This document shows positions 1-8,225 of a stretch of DNA of 64,000 bases, one piece after another. Both the position numbers and the translations under genes were made by a program. The DNA comes from Pseudorasbora parva (Eukaryota; Chordata; Actinopteri; Cypriniformes; Gobionidae): NCBI RefSeq assembly GCF_024679245.1, contig NC_090177.1, forward strand, positions 22,622,950 to 22,686,949, read 5' to 3'. Numbering within the stretch: the stretch's first letter is position 1; the number at the start of each line of letters is the position of its first letter. The notes under the pieces were generated by a model that saw only the letters and a list, made by a program, of their open reading frames with translations, had not been told where the DNA came from and made no database searches.

Positions 1-545
1 GATGGTTTACTATTTCCGGTCCGAATTCACAGTATGGATCGATGTAAACTCTAACGGCTGATATTGCCCACAACCCACTGCGAGTTGGACGAGGATTCGA
101 TTAGAACTACAAACGCGGATAAAAAGCGTTAATAAACTACAAACATGACGGATGTGCGAGTTCGACGGTTAAGTAGAGAAGTTTAGATAAAGGGGTTTGA
201 GTGACCAACTATCAATATTTAACCTGACAAAAATATATTTATTCAGTGTTGTCCACATTATATTTCACCTGCAGCAGCATTGTGAACTTTTGTAACTACA
301 CGTTTGGCCATTAACTTTTAAATGCATCATTATATTTAAACTTCAAACACATGAGGAGAGTCTCTGCATTAATGATCCACAAATGGCAGATCAACGAGCG
401 GCTACATTTCTCTCCGATACGGTAAGAGATTAATCTGAATGTGGAGGATTTGAACTGTGACGAATCTGACGATGATTGACAGAGCAGATAAACGGTGACG
501 GGATGCACGTAACTAAGCGACAGAGTCCGTTAAAGATGGCGAAGT
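1..545. other. agrn intron 2 or beyond, nothing recognised
   Basis: Lies 3' of agrn exon 2 on the minus strand. I see no exon-like reading frame with splice signals and no strong repeat. A follistatin-type exon 3, expected next in agrin, is not visible here. Confidence 0.4.
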
Positions 546-664
546 AGTATGTCCCGAAACTTGCATACTTTTCTGCTACACACTCAAAAGTATATACTTT
601 TTCTTCACAAAAAGAGTACATACTTTTAGGACATAGTATAAGTAGGCGAATTGGGACGCAGCAA
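546..664. mobile_element. Short foldback repeat (MITE-like)
   Basis: The left part contains GTATGTCCCGAAACTTGCATAC. The right part carries inverted versions of the same words (GTACATAC, TAGGACATAGTATA) and ends GAATTGGGACGCAGC. The inverted arrangement of about 120 bp resembles a dispersed non-autonomous repeat familiar from cyprinid genomes. No target duplication is resolved. Confidence 0.5.
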
Positions 665-689
665 ATGTCTTTATAGGCCCTAGTAAGAT

Positions 690-785
690 ACTGATTAGCT
701 GTTTCAGGTGTGTTTGATTGGGGTTGGAGCTAAACTCTGCAGGATAGTGGCCCTCCAGGATCGAGTTTGGAGACCTCTGTCGTAG
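690..785. repeat. Dispersed cyprinid-type repeat fragment
   Basis: Contains the words TTCAGGTGTGTTTGATTGGG, GGAGCTAAACTCTGCAGGA and GTGGCCCTCCAGGATCGAGT. These resemble a very common fish repeat. A degenerate relative is at about 23490-23660, with shared words GTGTTTAATTAGGG and AAACTCTGCAGGGCAGTG. The class is not determined. Confidence 0.5.
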
Positions 786-1867
786 AGCTTGTGCAAACAT
801 AACCACATTGCTTAAACACAATTCTTAAGCAAACTTCTACATTGAGCTATGTAAAGTTATAACTTTGAAAATCAAAACATATAAAAGTAGTTGTTTGTTG
901 GCCACAACAAGCTGCAAAGTGGGCCAGACTTTATGTTGAACGTGTAGACTATACAACCTGCCATCCAGAGAGGATACAGAGTGTCGATTTACTGAATCAA
1001 TTGAACCTATAAGAGTGATGTTAACTTCAAATGCTTTGTTGTATTCCAGACTAATGTGTATTTTCTCTGCTTGTACGGCTGCCAGCATTGTTGAGCACTA
1101 AACAAGATTAAACTACAAGCACTGCTGAGTTACAAAATGGAAAAAAGAAACTCGCCATTTATAGCAGAAGGACAACCACTATTTCACATTTGCATTAATA
1201 ACACAAAAGCGCTTTGAAAAGTCACAGAAGTATCTGGTCTAATTTAAACGATTTCTTCTTTCCCAGAGAGCCAAACTTTCCTCTGACAGTCTGGCTTGGA
1301 AAAGGTGGAAATAAGCAGTGAAGGCCATCATAACACAGATGCAGGGGCCCTTGTGACAGCCACATAGCTTGAAGCAATGCAGTTACCTTTTAGTATCTCC
1401 ACTCTAACTCTATAAATGATTTCCCTCAAGGAAAGGTAAAGGTTTGGACTTTCACTCAGATTAGTCAAAGGCCCTGCAGGTGCTCAGTTAGTGAACAGAC
1501 ACACCCTTCGAGAGCACTGACTGTCAGCGGCTGATGGCTAGTGACGGCGCACGTGATATGCTTTTGCTTTTAAGGCCCCGGGCCCAAGAAATTCAATGAG
1601 AAAAGTTAAGAAAAAAAGACTTTTAAAGACTTCTGTATTAATATAGTCATGACTGCTGTATTAATATAATATAAATGCATAATGCAATGTCACAAAACAT
1701 GCACCGCTTCATTAGGTAGAATGAAGATGCAGTTAGAGCAGAAAACACCACCTGCTTTTGCAATCAGGACCGCCGTCACCACCACAGGAGCTTTCTAACT
1801 CTCAAATCTCTGCATGACCAGCAGACGTGAGTTACGGCTTTATGCTGAGTCAGGAAAGGGATTTTAC
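786..1867. other. agrn intron 2, proximal part
   Basis: Sequence directly downstream (minus-strand sense) of the agrn exon 2 donor. I looked for an alternative first exon like that of transmembrane agrin, meaning a short hydrophobic segment followed by a donor. I could not support one. Confidence 0.4.
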
Positions 1868-2129
1868 CTTCAACGCAGTGCTCTACCTCCTCCAAGTTGC
1901 GGAGTGTAATCCTCATCAGGCTTGAGTTGAGCATCAGTTCGTTCTTGTGGCTCGGCCACATGTATTCAGGGGCCAGATTGACAAAGAAAATGCGAGTATC
2001 TCCGGTGGCCACCTGATTGTCGCAAATATGGGGGTCCCCGAAGCCGCCGATCATGACCTTGTTTCCTCCGTCCAGCAGCACCTCTCCATTCACCATGGTC
2101 TTGCCTTTCAGGTAGCGCCATACTCTGAC
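1868..2129 (-). CDS. agrn: agrin exon 2 (C-terminal part of NtA domain)
   Basis: Agrin is a secreted heparan sulfate proteoglycan of basal laminae that anchors to laminin through its N-terminal NtA domain and organises acetylcholine receptors at the neuromuscular junction. This exon encodes residues 68-154 plus one base. It begins [10 protein letters not shown] and contains [42 protein letters not shown] and [12 protein letters not shown], all diagnostic of the TIMP-like OB fold of NtA. Two cysteines (ICDN and EHCV) and one N-glycosylation sequon (NSS) are present. The acceptor reads CTGTCTGAAG before GTCAGA, and the donor is GAAG followed by GTAAAA. The 262-bp length takes the frame from phase 0 to phase 1, as expected for agrin. 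The rest of the gene lies left of the window. Confidence 0.95.
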
Positions 2130-3371
2130 CTTCAGACAGGGGAAAGACAACAAGAGATTAAGAAAACACCATTTCCTGCAGATCAAGGTCACTCTTGCAC
2201 ATTCCAGAGTGGCCACCTACCATCAGCTGTATTGTGCACCACACTTATTATATGTATCTGTTTTGTATGTGCCTCAGTGGAGATCCGAAAACGGCAGACC
2301 ACATTAAAAATGGGATTTTTAAATATTTAAAACAAAAATAAAAAGTTGTTATGGCAAATTAATAAAAAAAAAAAAAAAAAAAAATGAGATTCTGCACTAT
2401 TCCTAGGTTACATATTCGCCAATAGCAAATTCATTAACTCCTGGCGGTAAGATGTTCAATGATGGATAACATGTTTTACACAAGCTTTTACACAAACTTC
2501 AAGTGCTGCTGTCACTAAATCCAAATGCTAAGAAATTCATGTATATTTTTTAATTCTGCATTTTACTCAAATTGTTAAGCTCATATATTTGTAATATTTA
2601 AAAATGCAAAAAAAAGAAGCATTTTTCACTCGTGATCTTTTATTTTTGAAGATTTGCAGTGCCATATCTCATCCATCACACAATGAAATGATGCAGGAAG
2701 AGCTGCAGTTTCAGATTACTCTTCTTTTCACACTTTTTATGTCCTAGCGATTCGTTTCTGCAAGACTTTGATATGCGTAACCGCATTCAGTTACTTCTAA
2801 CAAAGTAAGTCCATGATTACATGATAATTGAATATAATTGACCCCGGAGCACTAATAGAGCTTGAAAGGACATCAAGTCACTGCGAAGGCTGAGGTTCAG
2901 GTTGCTCATGTATGAAAGCTCAAATTACAGGTGGATCAAAGTAGGATTGTGCAGGTTGACGTTTTTCATTAACAGAGAAGAACCAATGTCCTCATATACG
3001 AAAAACCCTTTAGGAACAGTTGAACAAATATCCTTTTTAATTACAATTGTATGTGATTTTATATTGGAAAGATTGGGTGAAGCTACTTGGTGTCAATGAA
3101 CAAAAAAAATTAGGCTCAAAAAATTGTGAGGTTGCATGTTTACAAATTTACATGTTTCCATGATATGCTGTGAGTTTCTGGCCAGGACAACTCAAATATT
3201 GGACTGGACAGGTCGTTTTCGTCTATATGTCTGACAGGTGATATATATCAGTGACAACACATATTCAGGTATAAGCAAAGACTTGCCATACGATGTGTTA
3301 TTAAGTATATATTTACCTTTTTTACTTTCACTTTGATTCACGTGAATTGTGTCTGGGGCGCAAAGTCTTAC
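2130..3371 (-). other. agrn: agrn intron 1
   Basis: A 1242-bp intron in phase 0, with donor GTAAGA after codon AAG and acceptor CTGAAG before GTC. It contains an A21 tract at 2364-2384 and AT-rich sequence, and no repeat family I can name. Confidence 0.85.
2364..2384. repeat. A21 homopolymer
   Basis: Uninterrupted run of 21 A inside agrn intron 1. Confidence 0.95.
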
Positions 3372-3572
3372 CTTACAGGAATAAGTGTTGTGCACAGGAT
3401 CCATGTTCAAGATCTCCTCTACAGTCCCGGTTAAAACTATATTCGCCTGATCTTCTCTTTTTTCCAGCTCCTTTTCTGAACAACTTCCATGACAACGCTG
3501 ACTCAAAAGCACAAAAACAAAAGCAAATGACCAAACGGGACGATAAAACGCGTTTCTGCGGAAAGAGCCCAT
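3372..3572 (-). CDS. agrn: agrin exon 1 (signal peptide and N-terminal NtA)
   Basis: Sixty-seven codons from the ATG at 3572 to a consensus GTAAGA donor. Residues 1-29 form a signal peptide: a basic start (FRRN), hydrophobic core WSFAFVFVLL, and likely cleavage near CHG/SC. The mature start CSEKELEKRE, then ANIVLTGTVEEILNMDP and NTYSCK, is the agrin NtA laminin-binding domain, which continues in exon 2. I chose the ATG at 3572 because the hydrophobic core follows it directly. An in-frame ATG at 3692 would add 40 residues ahead of the signal peptide and is unlikely. Only the first two coding exons of this very large proteoglycan are in the window. Confidence 0.95.
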
Positions 3573-3950
3573 GGTCAAACCAAACGGATAAAAGAGAAAG
3601 TTACGAACTCCAAAGGCAAACGCCGGACGAGTTCTGCAGCAAGTTTGATGGAAATAATGATACGGCCGCGCGCTGCTCTCGGTGTTCTTCAAACTTCACA
3701 GCGATCTCATATCTGCGCTGAGTGAACGCGCGAGCATCAGCCGGCAGACCGAGAAGAATAGAGAGAGGAATGAGGAATGCCGCTGCTCACCCCCCTCGCG
3801 CGCGCACTCGCTCTCCTTTCAGAATGACGCTTCTTTCACAGGGCATTTGCATGCAATCTGAATTGCTGATAAGAGCGACGGAGGGGGTGATTTCAAGCGC
3901 ACGAGAGAGAAGCGGGTGTAAAACGCCACCCCTTGGAGAGATTGCGCCAA
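3573..3950 (-). promoter_or_regulatory. agrn: CpG-rich 5' flank and probable promoter of agrn
   Basis: The sequence upstream of the agrn ATG is rich in CG dinucleotides, especially at 3718-3930 (for example CGCGCGCGCACTCG), unlike the AT-rich surroundings. That suggests an unmethylated promoter and 5' UTR. The transcription start cannot be placed from sequence alone. The same segment could serve the putative plus-strand exon at 3984. Confidence 0.55.
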
Positions 3951-3983
3951 TTCGGACAACTGAACCCCTCCACAGGATTAGAG

Positions 3984-4077
3984 ATGACGAACAGGGAGCT
4001 TATAATAATAGTGATCTTCGCGTTTACTCTTTTAAGAATATACAGAGATCCGTTTGTAGTCGAAAACCCCAAAAGAG
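3984..4077 (+). CDS. Possible divergent first coding exon (membrane anchor)
   Basis: An ATG in good context (GAGATGA) opens 31 codons beginning MTNRELIIIVIFAFTLL and then RIYRDP. This is a hydrophobic segment right at the N-terminus followed by basic residues, as in a type II signal anchor. The frame runs into AAAAGAG followed by GTTTGT, an acceptable donor, and a T-rich tract. It lies about 410 bp from the agrn ATG on the opposite strand, within the shared CpG-rich stretch. I do not recognise the family and cannot find a second exon, so it may be a chance frame. Confidence 0.3.
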
Positions 4078-4297
4078 GTTTGTTTTTCTTTTTTCTTTTT
4101 TTTCTCTCTCAAGCTATGGTTTGATTTGAACGTGGTTTAAGAGAAAAGGTCTGACATTTAAGAATTTATTATTTCACGATAGTTTTACGTGTTATACAAG
4201 ATAAATTTGACTATTTGAAACAAGTTAAAAGTGAATTGTACAGCTGTGCTATTAAGATGCTATAGGGACTACAACAGCAGTCCGATTCACGGAGGAC

Positions 4298-4302
4298 ATA
4301 CA
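4298..4302. repeat. Left target-site duplication (ATACA)
   Basis: ATACA directly precedes the 5' LTR and is repeated exactly at 7419-7423 after the 3' LTR. A 5-bp duplication is typical of LTR-retrotransposon integrase. Confidence 0.92.
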
Positions 4303-4682
4303 TGTCACATGCCTGTCCTGTCGTGTGTGCACTTGTGGGTTTTGTTATGTTGAGCATGTGCTCGTGTCCCTGTCAGTTCCCTCCCCCTTGTTATCTGATT
4401 ATTGGTTAATTTGCCCCACCTGTTCTCCCTCATTATCTGCCTTGTTTGTTCCCTTTATAATCTCCTTGTGTTTGTCAGTCTGTGTTGGATCCTTGTGTAA
4501 TGTCTGCGTCTCCCGTTCCCCCAGTGACTTCTGTTGGTATGTTTTGAGTTTTAGTTTATGTTCTATTATGTGTTTTGCCCCCTCGTGGGTGTTTGTTTTG
4601 TATTTATGTTTTATTTGTTATAAATATATATCCTTTTCTGCACTTGAGTCCTCGCACCATTTCCTTTGTCTGTAACGTGACA
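4303..4682 (+). repeat. 5' LTR
   Basis: A 380-bp long terminal repeat with TGTCAC...GTGACA ends. A TATA motif (TTTATAAT, 4454-4461) lies about 28 bp before a predicted transcript start near 4484. The segment 4484-4494 (GTTGGATCCTT) is the predicted self-primer. Confidence 0.93.
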
Positions 4683-4683
4683 G

Positions 4684-4694
4684 AAGGATCCAAC
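4684..4694 (+). promoter_or_regulatory. Primer-binding site of self-priming type
   Basis: AAGGATCCAAC starts one base after the 5' LTR and is the exact reverse complement of GTTGGATCCTT at 4484-4494 in the LTR. No TGG, expected for pairing with a tRNA CCA end, is present at the LTR border. Self-priming with an 11-nt stem is established for Tf1 and described for vertebrate Tf1/sushi elements. Its use here is inferred. Confidence 0.75.
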
Positions 4695-4698
4695 CAAT

Positions 4699-7038
4699 AT
4701 GAGGACTCAGCGGAGAAAGAGGTCACCGCAATCCCCTCCCTCTGCTATCTCCTGTCCCCTCTGGGACCGTATAGTCCAGTTTAGCTCCCTTAGAGCTATG
4801 CGGCAACAAGGAACTGATCTGAGGGAATTTGCACAGGAGTTTAAGAGGGCTGCAGAGGGACTGGGATACAGAGATGAAACTCTTAAGGAGCTCTTCAATT
4901 ATGCCCTCGACAAACCATTCGATTGGACTGTAATGAGGGCACTGGAGGGGGCAACATTCGAGGTGACTGTGGATTATTTCATTGGACAGCGGAGGAGGGC
5001 CCCTCTCCGGAGTCCGGTGGTACCTATGGATCCACTTCCGGTGGACCCTGTGCCGGTGGTCCCGGTGCCGGTGGATCGTGTTCCGGTGGTCCCAATGCCG
5101 ATGGACCCAGTTCTGGTGGTCTTGAAACGGAGGAGGAGAAGGAAGGCTCCCTCCGTGCCTGTTCCAGTGGTCCCAGTTCAGGTGGATTATGTTCCGGTGG
5201 TCCCTGTGCCGGGGGATCGTGCTCCGGTGGTCCCTGTGCCGGTGGATCGTGCTCCGGTGGTCCCTGTGCCGGTGGATCGTGCTCCGGTGGTCCCTGTGCC
5301 GGTGGATCGTGTTCCGGTGGTCCCTGTGCCGGTGGATCGTGTTCCGGTGGTCCCTGTGCCGGTGGATCGTGTTCCGGTGGTCCCAGTTCCGGCAGATCGT
5401 GTTCCGGTGGTCCCTGTGCCGGCGGATCGTGTTCCGGTGGTCCCTGTGCCGGTGGATCGTGTTCCGGTGGTCCCTGTGCCGGTGGATCGTGTTCCGGTGG
5501 TCCCTGTGCCGGTGGACTCCGTTCCGGTGGTCCCGAGTCCGGAAACGGCCTGGAGGGCTGTGATGGGATGCTTTGTGGTGGCAGTCCTGCATGCGTGGAA
5601 GGAGCACAGGGCTTTATCCGAAGCCCCGGAGGCAGTTCCGGTGGTCCCAGTTCCGGTGGATCGTGTGCCGGTGGTCTCAGTTCCGGCGGATCGTGTTCCG
5701 GTGGTCCCTGTGCCGGTGGATCGTGTTCCGGTGGTCCCTGTGCCGGTGGATCATGTTCCGGTGGTCCCAGTTCCGGCAGATCATGTTCCGGTGGTCCCAA
5801 TGCCAGCAGATCGTATTCCGGTGGTCCCAGTGCCGGTGGATACTGCTGGACTGGAGAAGTTTCCCCAACGCCCTGCCTGCGCCGCTGAGGCGCCCTGCTC
5901 TCCCTGCGCCGCTGAGGCGCCCTGCTCTCCCTGCGCCGCTGAGGCGCCCTGCTCTCCCTGCGCCGCTGAGGCGCCCTGCTCTCCCTGCGCCGCTGAGGCG
6001 CCCTGCTCTCCCTGCGCCGCTGAGGCGCCCTGCTCTCCCTGCGCCACTGAGGCGCCCTGCTCTCCCTGCGCCGCTGAGGCGCCCTGCTCTCCCTGCGCCG
6101 CTGAGGCGCCCTGCTCTCCCTGCGCCGCTGAGGCGCCCTGCTCTCCCTGCGCCCCTGAGGCGCCCTGCTCTCCGTGCGCCGCTGAGGCGCCCTGCTCTCC
6201 GTGCGCCGCTGAGGCGTCCTGCTCTCCGTGCGCCGCTGAGGCGTCCTGCTCTCCGTGCGCCGCTGAGGCGTCCTGCTCTCCGTGCGCCGCTGAGGCGTCC
6301 TGCTCTCCGTGCGCCGCTGAGGCGTCCTGCTCTCCGTGCGCCGCTGAGGCGTCCTGCTCTCCGTGCGCCGCTGAGGCGTCCTGCTCTCCGTGCGCCGCTG
6401 AGGCGTCCTGCTCTCACCGCGCCGCTGAGGCGTCCTGCTCTCACCGCGCCGCTGAGGCGTTCTGCTCTCACCGCGCCGCTGAGGCGTTCTGCTCTCACCG
6501 CGCCGCTGAGGCGTCCTGCTCTCACCGCGCCGCTAAGGCGTCCTGCTCTCACCGCGCCTCCCTGGCGCCCCCTGCACTCACCGCGCCTCTCTGGCACCCT
6601 GCTCTCACCGCGCCTCCCTGGCGTCCTGCTCTACCCGCACTGCCCTGGCTGCCTGAACTCTATGGGCCGCCCCGGCCGCTTGAACTTGGTGGGCCTCCCG
6701 AACTCGGTGGGCCGCCCTGGCCATTCGAACTTTGTGGGCCACCATGGCCTCCTGAACTTTTTGTTTTCCTCGTTCCTCCCTTGTTTACCCCTCCCTTGTC
6801 TGTACCTTCTTGGTCTGTCCCTCCCGTGCCCCCCTGGTCAGTCCCTCCCGTGCCCCCCTGGTCAGTCCCTCCCGTGCCCCCCTGGTCTGTCCCTCCCGTC
6901 CCTCCCTGGTCTGTCCCTCCCGTCCCTCCCTGGTCTGTCCCTCCCGTCCCTCCCTGGTCTGTCCCTCCCGTCCCGCCCGGGTCTGTCCCTCCCGTCCCTA
7001 GTGGAGCGTCTGGTAGCCGCTCCTTAAGGAGGGGGTAA
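4699..7038 (+). CDS. Gag-like/minisatellite ORF of the retrotransposon (779 codons)
   Basis: The ORF starts at an ATG four bases after the PBS and stops with a TAA that directly abuts the 3' LTR. Residues about 35-105 look like part of an LTR-element Gag capsid (LREFAQEFKRAAEGLGY, ETLKELFNYALDKP, DYFIGQRRR). The rest is low complexity: a ten-residue repeat PVVPVPVDRV (residues about 116-385), a nine-residue repeat CAAEAPCSP (about 392-620), a Pro/Leu linker, and an eight-residue repeat SVPPVPPW (about 705-770). No zinc knuckle, protease or polymerase is visible. The three periods are multiples of three, so expansion kept the frame open. The frame may encode a Gag-like structural protein, or may merely be tolerated inside the transcript. 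Confidence 0.6.
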   Translation: MRTQRRKRSPQSPPSAISCPLWDRIVQFSSLRAMRQQGTDLREFAQEFKRAAEGLGYRDETLKELFNYALDKPFDWTVMRALEGATFEVTVDYFIGQRRRAPLRSPVVPMDPLPVDPVPVVPVPVDRVPVVPMPMDPVLVVLKRRRRRKAPSVPVPVVPVQVDYVPVVPVPGDRAPVVPVPVDRAPVVPVPVDRAPVVPVPVDRVPVVPVPVDRVPVVPVPVDRVPVVPVPADRVPVVPVPADRVPVVPVPVDRVPVVPVPVDRVPVVPVPVDSVPVVPSPETAWRAVMGCFVVAVLHAWKEHRALSEAPEAVPVVPVPVDRVPVVSVPADRVPVVPVPVDRVPVVPVPVDHVPVVPVPADHVPVVPMPADRIPVVPVPVDTAGLEKFPQRPACAAEAPCSPCAAEAPCSPCAAEAPCSPCAAEAPCSPCAAEAPCSPCAAEAPCSPCATEAPCSPCAAEAPCSPCAAEAPCSPCAAEAPCSPCAPEAPCSPCAAEAPCSPCAAEASCSPCAAEASCSPCAAEASCSPCAAEASCSPCAAEASCSPCAAEASCSPCAAEASCSPCAAEASCSHRAAEASCSHRAAEAFCSHRAAEAFCSHRAAEASCSHRAAKASCSHRASLAPPALTAPLWHPALTAPPWRPALPALPWLPELYGPPRPLELGGPPELGGPPWPFELCGPPWPPELFVFLVPPLFTPPLSVPSWSVPPVPPWSVPPVPPWSVPPVPPWSVPPVPPWSVPPVPPWSVPPVPPWSVPPVPPGSVPPVPSGASGSRSLRRG
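5029..5845 (+). repeat. 30-bp coding minisatellite
   Basis: Tandem units of the type GTTCCGGTGGTCCCTGTGCC plus GGTGGATCGT, broken by a unique segment at about 5531-5634. Units differ mainly by single transitions (GTTCC/GCTCC; CAGTTCC/TGTGCC), indicating repeated slippage or unequal exchange. Confidence 0.93.
5872..6560 (+). repeat. 27-bp coding minisatellite with ordered variants
   Basis: About 25 units of GCCGCTGAGGCGCCCTGCTC plus TCCCTGC. Variants are ordered: GCGCC with CCCTGC on the left, GCGTCC with CCGTGC in the middle, GCGTCC or GCGTTC with CACCGC on the right. This reads as staged amplification of successive founder units. Confidence 0.93.
6812..7005 (+). repeat. 24-bp coding minisatellite
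   Basis: About eight units of GTCCCTCCCGTGCCCCCCTG plus GTCA and close variants, encoding SVPPVPPW repeats. Confidence 0.9.
7025..7035 (+). promoter_or_regulatory. Polypurine tract
   Basis: AAGGAGGGGG immediately before the TAA stop and the 3' LTR. This is the expected plus-strand primer site for an LTR element. Confidence 0.8.
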
Positions 7039-7418
7039 TGTCACATGCCTGTCCTGTCGTGTGTGCACTTGTGGGTTTTGTTATGTTGAGCATGTGCTCG
7101 TGTCCCTGTCAGTTCCCTCCCCCTTGTTATCTGATTATTGGTTAATTTGCCCCACCTGTTCTCCCTCATTATCTGCCTTGTTTGTTCCCTTTATAATCTC
7201 CTTGTGTTTGTCAGTCTGTGTTGGATCCTTGTGTAATGTCTGCGTCTCCCGTTCCCCCAGTGACTTCTGTTGGTATGTTTTGAGTTTTAGTTTATGTTCT
7301 ATTATGTGTTTTGCCCCCTCGTGGGTGTTTGTTTTGTATTTATGTTTTATTTGTTATAAATATATATCCTTTTCTGCACTTGAGTCCTCGCACCATTTCC
7401 TTTGTCTGTAACGTGACA
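7039..7418 (+). repeat. 3' LTR
   Basis: A 380-bp direct repeat of 4303-4682, apparently identical. It ends GTGACA and is followed by the ATACA duplication at 7419-7423. Confidence 0.93.
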
Positions 7419-7423
7419 ATACA

Positions 7424-7905
7424 CACACATTCTTGTGGTAGTTGTAGTCCAAAACCCGTTAGCAACTTACATTTTTCTAAAATACTTAGGGTTAAGAATT
7501 CAAATTTGAGGTAAGATGATGTGACGTGTGCTAAATACATGCAAGTAAAAAAGTTTTTTTTTTTTTTAAAAAAGAAAGAAAGAAAAAAAAAGAAAAAACA
7601 ATAGGCCTAATAATATGGTGAGGTCAGCTAAAATGGGCCAGATTTTGGTAAATGACTTATAATACCATCAAATAAGCTATGCATGAGATCTAATGATATT
7701 TTTATAAATTAGCATGGGTCTCTTAAATATGTATATACATTTTAAATGTGAAAAAGTATAATTGTTTTAAAATTATGAGAGTTAGAGTATTCTAAGTTAT
7801 GAGTTCACCCTATTAAGACTCTATATAAATAAATAAGATGATTCATTTAGATGGTAAATTTACTTTAAATATAATTTAGTTATTTTAAATTATTACAGCA
7901 GGAGT
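7424..7905. other. AT-rich intergenic sequence
   Basis: Contains a T-run followed by an A/G-rich purine tract at about 7549-7595. Nothing else recognised. Confidence 0.5.
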
Positions 7906-8225
7906 TTAAAAGAATAGTTCGCCCAAAAATAAAAATTACCCTTTACTCAGCCTCAGGCTTTTTTTCTTTCAGACAAATACAATCAAAGCTATATTTAAAA
8001 AATGTCCTTGCTAATCCAAGCATTATAATGACAGTAAATGGCAGCCCAAAAGAGGTGCATCCATCCATTACATAAGTAATCCACATGGCTCTGGGGGGTT
8101 AATATAGTTTTTCTGAGGCAAATTGATGGTTTTATTGTGTATAATAATAATATGCATAATTAAGGCTTAATGAAGTCTATCTTCTGCCAGACCACCTATA
8201 TTCAACTTATGAAGAAATTGTAATG
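7906..8225. mobile_element. Left half of a TTAA-site foldback element
   Basis: Begins TTAA then AAGAATAGTTCGCCCAAAAA, the degenerate end of a common family ending GGGTTAGTTCACCC. Its interior words (CTAATCCAAGCATTATAATG, CCAGACCACCTATATT) recur in the copy at 30310-30890. The right arm is missing. Confidence 0.6.

Larger units (their letters stand above)
4303..7418 (+). mobile_element. Non-autonomous sushi/Tf1-like LTR retrotransposon
   Basis: A complete element of 3116 bp: 5' LTR, PBS, one long ORF, polypurine tract, 3' LTR, flanked by ATACA duplications. No protease, reverse transcriptase, RNase H or integrase motifs can be seen in the 2356-bp interior, so mobility must have been supplied in trans. 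The two LTRs encode identical shadow frames and I see no difference between them, which indicates a recent insertion. The self-complementary primer site and gag-like start point to the Tf1/sushi branch of Ty3/gypsy elements. It is transcribed on the plus strand, away from agrn. Confidence 0.9.

Noticed and set aside
786..1867. Alternative first exon for transmembrane agrin
   Set aside because: No short hydrophobic frame with a donor in the right phase was found on the minus strand.
3573..3692. Upstream in-frame ATG of agrn adding 40 residues
   Set aside because: It would bury the signal peptide; the ATG at 3572 fits agrin.
4325..4675. 116-codon ORF present twice (also 7061-7411)
   Set aside because: It lies wholly within the LTRs; its duplication reflects LTR identity and there is no protein-family signal.
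4683..4700. tRNA-type primer-binding site
   Set aside because: No TGG start next to the LTR; the exact match is to the LTR itself.
5029..5845. CRISPR-like array of about 30-bp repeats
   Set aside because: Units are head-to-tail without unique spacers and lie in a eukaryotic retrotransposon.
4923..5888. Long overlapping frames on both strands across the minisatellites (Gly/Cys-, Arg-, His-rich)
   Set aside because: Repeat periods are multiples of three and the unit has no stop in most frames, so openness is automatic. Only the frame continuing from the gag-like start is kept.
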